This document shows, one piece after another, positions 63,059 through 64,000 of a stretch of DNA of 64,000 nt. This stretch comes from Athripsodes cinereus (lineage: Eukaryota; Arthropoda; Insecta; Trichoptera; Leptoceridae): the NCBI GenBank assembly GCA_947579605.1, contig OX388325.1, forward strand, positions 7,807,572 through 7,871,571, in the 5' to 3' direction. The translations under genes were made by a program, and so were the position numbers. How positions within the stretch are numbered: the stretch's first letter is position 1; every line of letters begins with the position of its first letter. The notes under the pieces are model-generated. The model saw only the letters and a program-made list of their open reading frames with translations, was not told where the DNA came from and did no database searches.

Positions 63059-64000
63059 TTTAAATCCAGTTGTCTGGATTGAACATTGAATTGAAATGAG
63101 ATGATATCATTAACAATTTTTCTGTGAGATGTTTTGACGATTTTTCATAAGTTTAATTCGAAAGAGTTTCAATGTTTGGCTATAAAATATGCCAAAATGA
63201 CATTAATTTATTTTTCAACGCAGGTTAAAGTGAGAGGACACTGTTTTTTCAGGTTAAGAATAGTTCATGAACTATGTCCATACTCCATATGGCTAGTCCG
63301 TATATGAAGTGGTTGGAGGCATAAGGAAAGTATTCTTGTTAGCTATAAAATAAATTTCAACTTTGATTATTGTCTATGGTTTGCACTGGCGGCCATGATG
63401 GAATAAACATTATTTGTTAATTTTGACATGTCGCCGTGATTTGTGTGTAATATCCAGAAATGGTTACATATGAAATTTGTAAATAACATTTTTATTTTTG
63501 TATAATGCCGTGATGTATTGCTCTATCATCATCTACAAGAAACGAGAAATCTAACGGCAATAAGGGACACATTATTTAAGTGATCGGTAAGGGCACATTT
63601 ACCATCGAGATATTAATTTCGATTCAAATATCATTCACACAGTCTGGTAGCGATTAAAAAAAATCGATTATTTTTCGTGACATTCATTATATTTCATAAT
63701 ATTACTTCGTTATATTTCGTTAATTATACTTATTCATTCGTCTTTTCAACTGTTGCAGTGATTTTTCAATTGTATTATTAAATGTTTTGTTTGTTTCGAT
63801 ATTTTGTTGTGATGTTTTGACCACCATTTCAAAACAATGCCACATAACACAACTTCGTAATGATTGTACCATCGTAAGAAACCGTATTGTTTATCAGATT
63901 GTTAGGTTTTTAAGTTTATTGTGAATGTATTCATCGGAAAAATAACAAATTGTGTAATTTAATTGATTTGAATTAATCAATATAATGTTGTATCTATAGT
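63059..64000. other. Intergenic stretch without a recognised gene
   Basis: AT-rich, no long frame, repeat or RNA gene recognised. Confidence 0.4.

Overview
The window looks like a piece of an insect genome, most probably a moth or butterfly. It is AT-rich, its genes have short exons with GT-AG introns, and it carries a ZAD-type C2H2 zinc-finger gene (an arthropod family) and a mitochondrial-type arginase. The spaces are crowded with tRNA-derived SINEs, LINE tails ending in AATAAAGTTTATTATT-like tracts, and TA-, TTAA- and 8-bp-duplicating MITEs typical of Lepidoptera. No prokaryotic, viral or CRISPR content was seen.

Layout. 1-12.7 kb: a nine-exon minus-strand ZAD/C2H2 gene (CDS 12670 to 1039) whose introns hold fold-back elements, SINEs, LINE scraps and a hAT MITE. 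12.7-13.4 kb: a divergent promoter interval shared with an intronless six-finger C2H2 gene (13435-14331, plus). 14.3-22.8 kb: a gene desert made largely of MITEs (pogo-like, hAT-like, TA-flanked), a SINE and a tandem repeat. 22.8-28.7 kb: a full-length non-LTR retrotransposon of the I-like type, with both ORFs open and a 12-bp target site duplication. 29.9-33.0 kb: a six-exon arginase gene. 34.7-42.7 kb and 45.8-51.7 kb, both minus: two related THAP plus C2H2 genes. They share their 3' halves but have different THAP-coding 5' exons, and the second carries an internal duplicated exon pair. 52.8-59.9 kb: a seven-exon ZNF622/REI1 orthologue (60S ribosome biogenesis). 60-64 kb: intergenic, with fold-back elements and one candidate terminal exon of an unknown gene.

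How the parts relate. Four of the genes are probable DNA-binding regulators; arginase (arginine to ornithine and urea) and ZNF622 (late cytoplasmic pre-60S maturation) are housekeeping or metabolic. There is no operon-like logic. The most informative structure is the local segmental duplication around the THAP genes: because homologous intronic and 3' flanking DNA is present two or three times, several transposons can be read against their own empty sites inside this window. Exon coordinates below were worked out by hand from splice sites, reading phase and family similarity; no searches were run.
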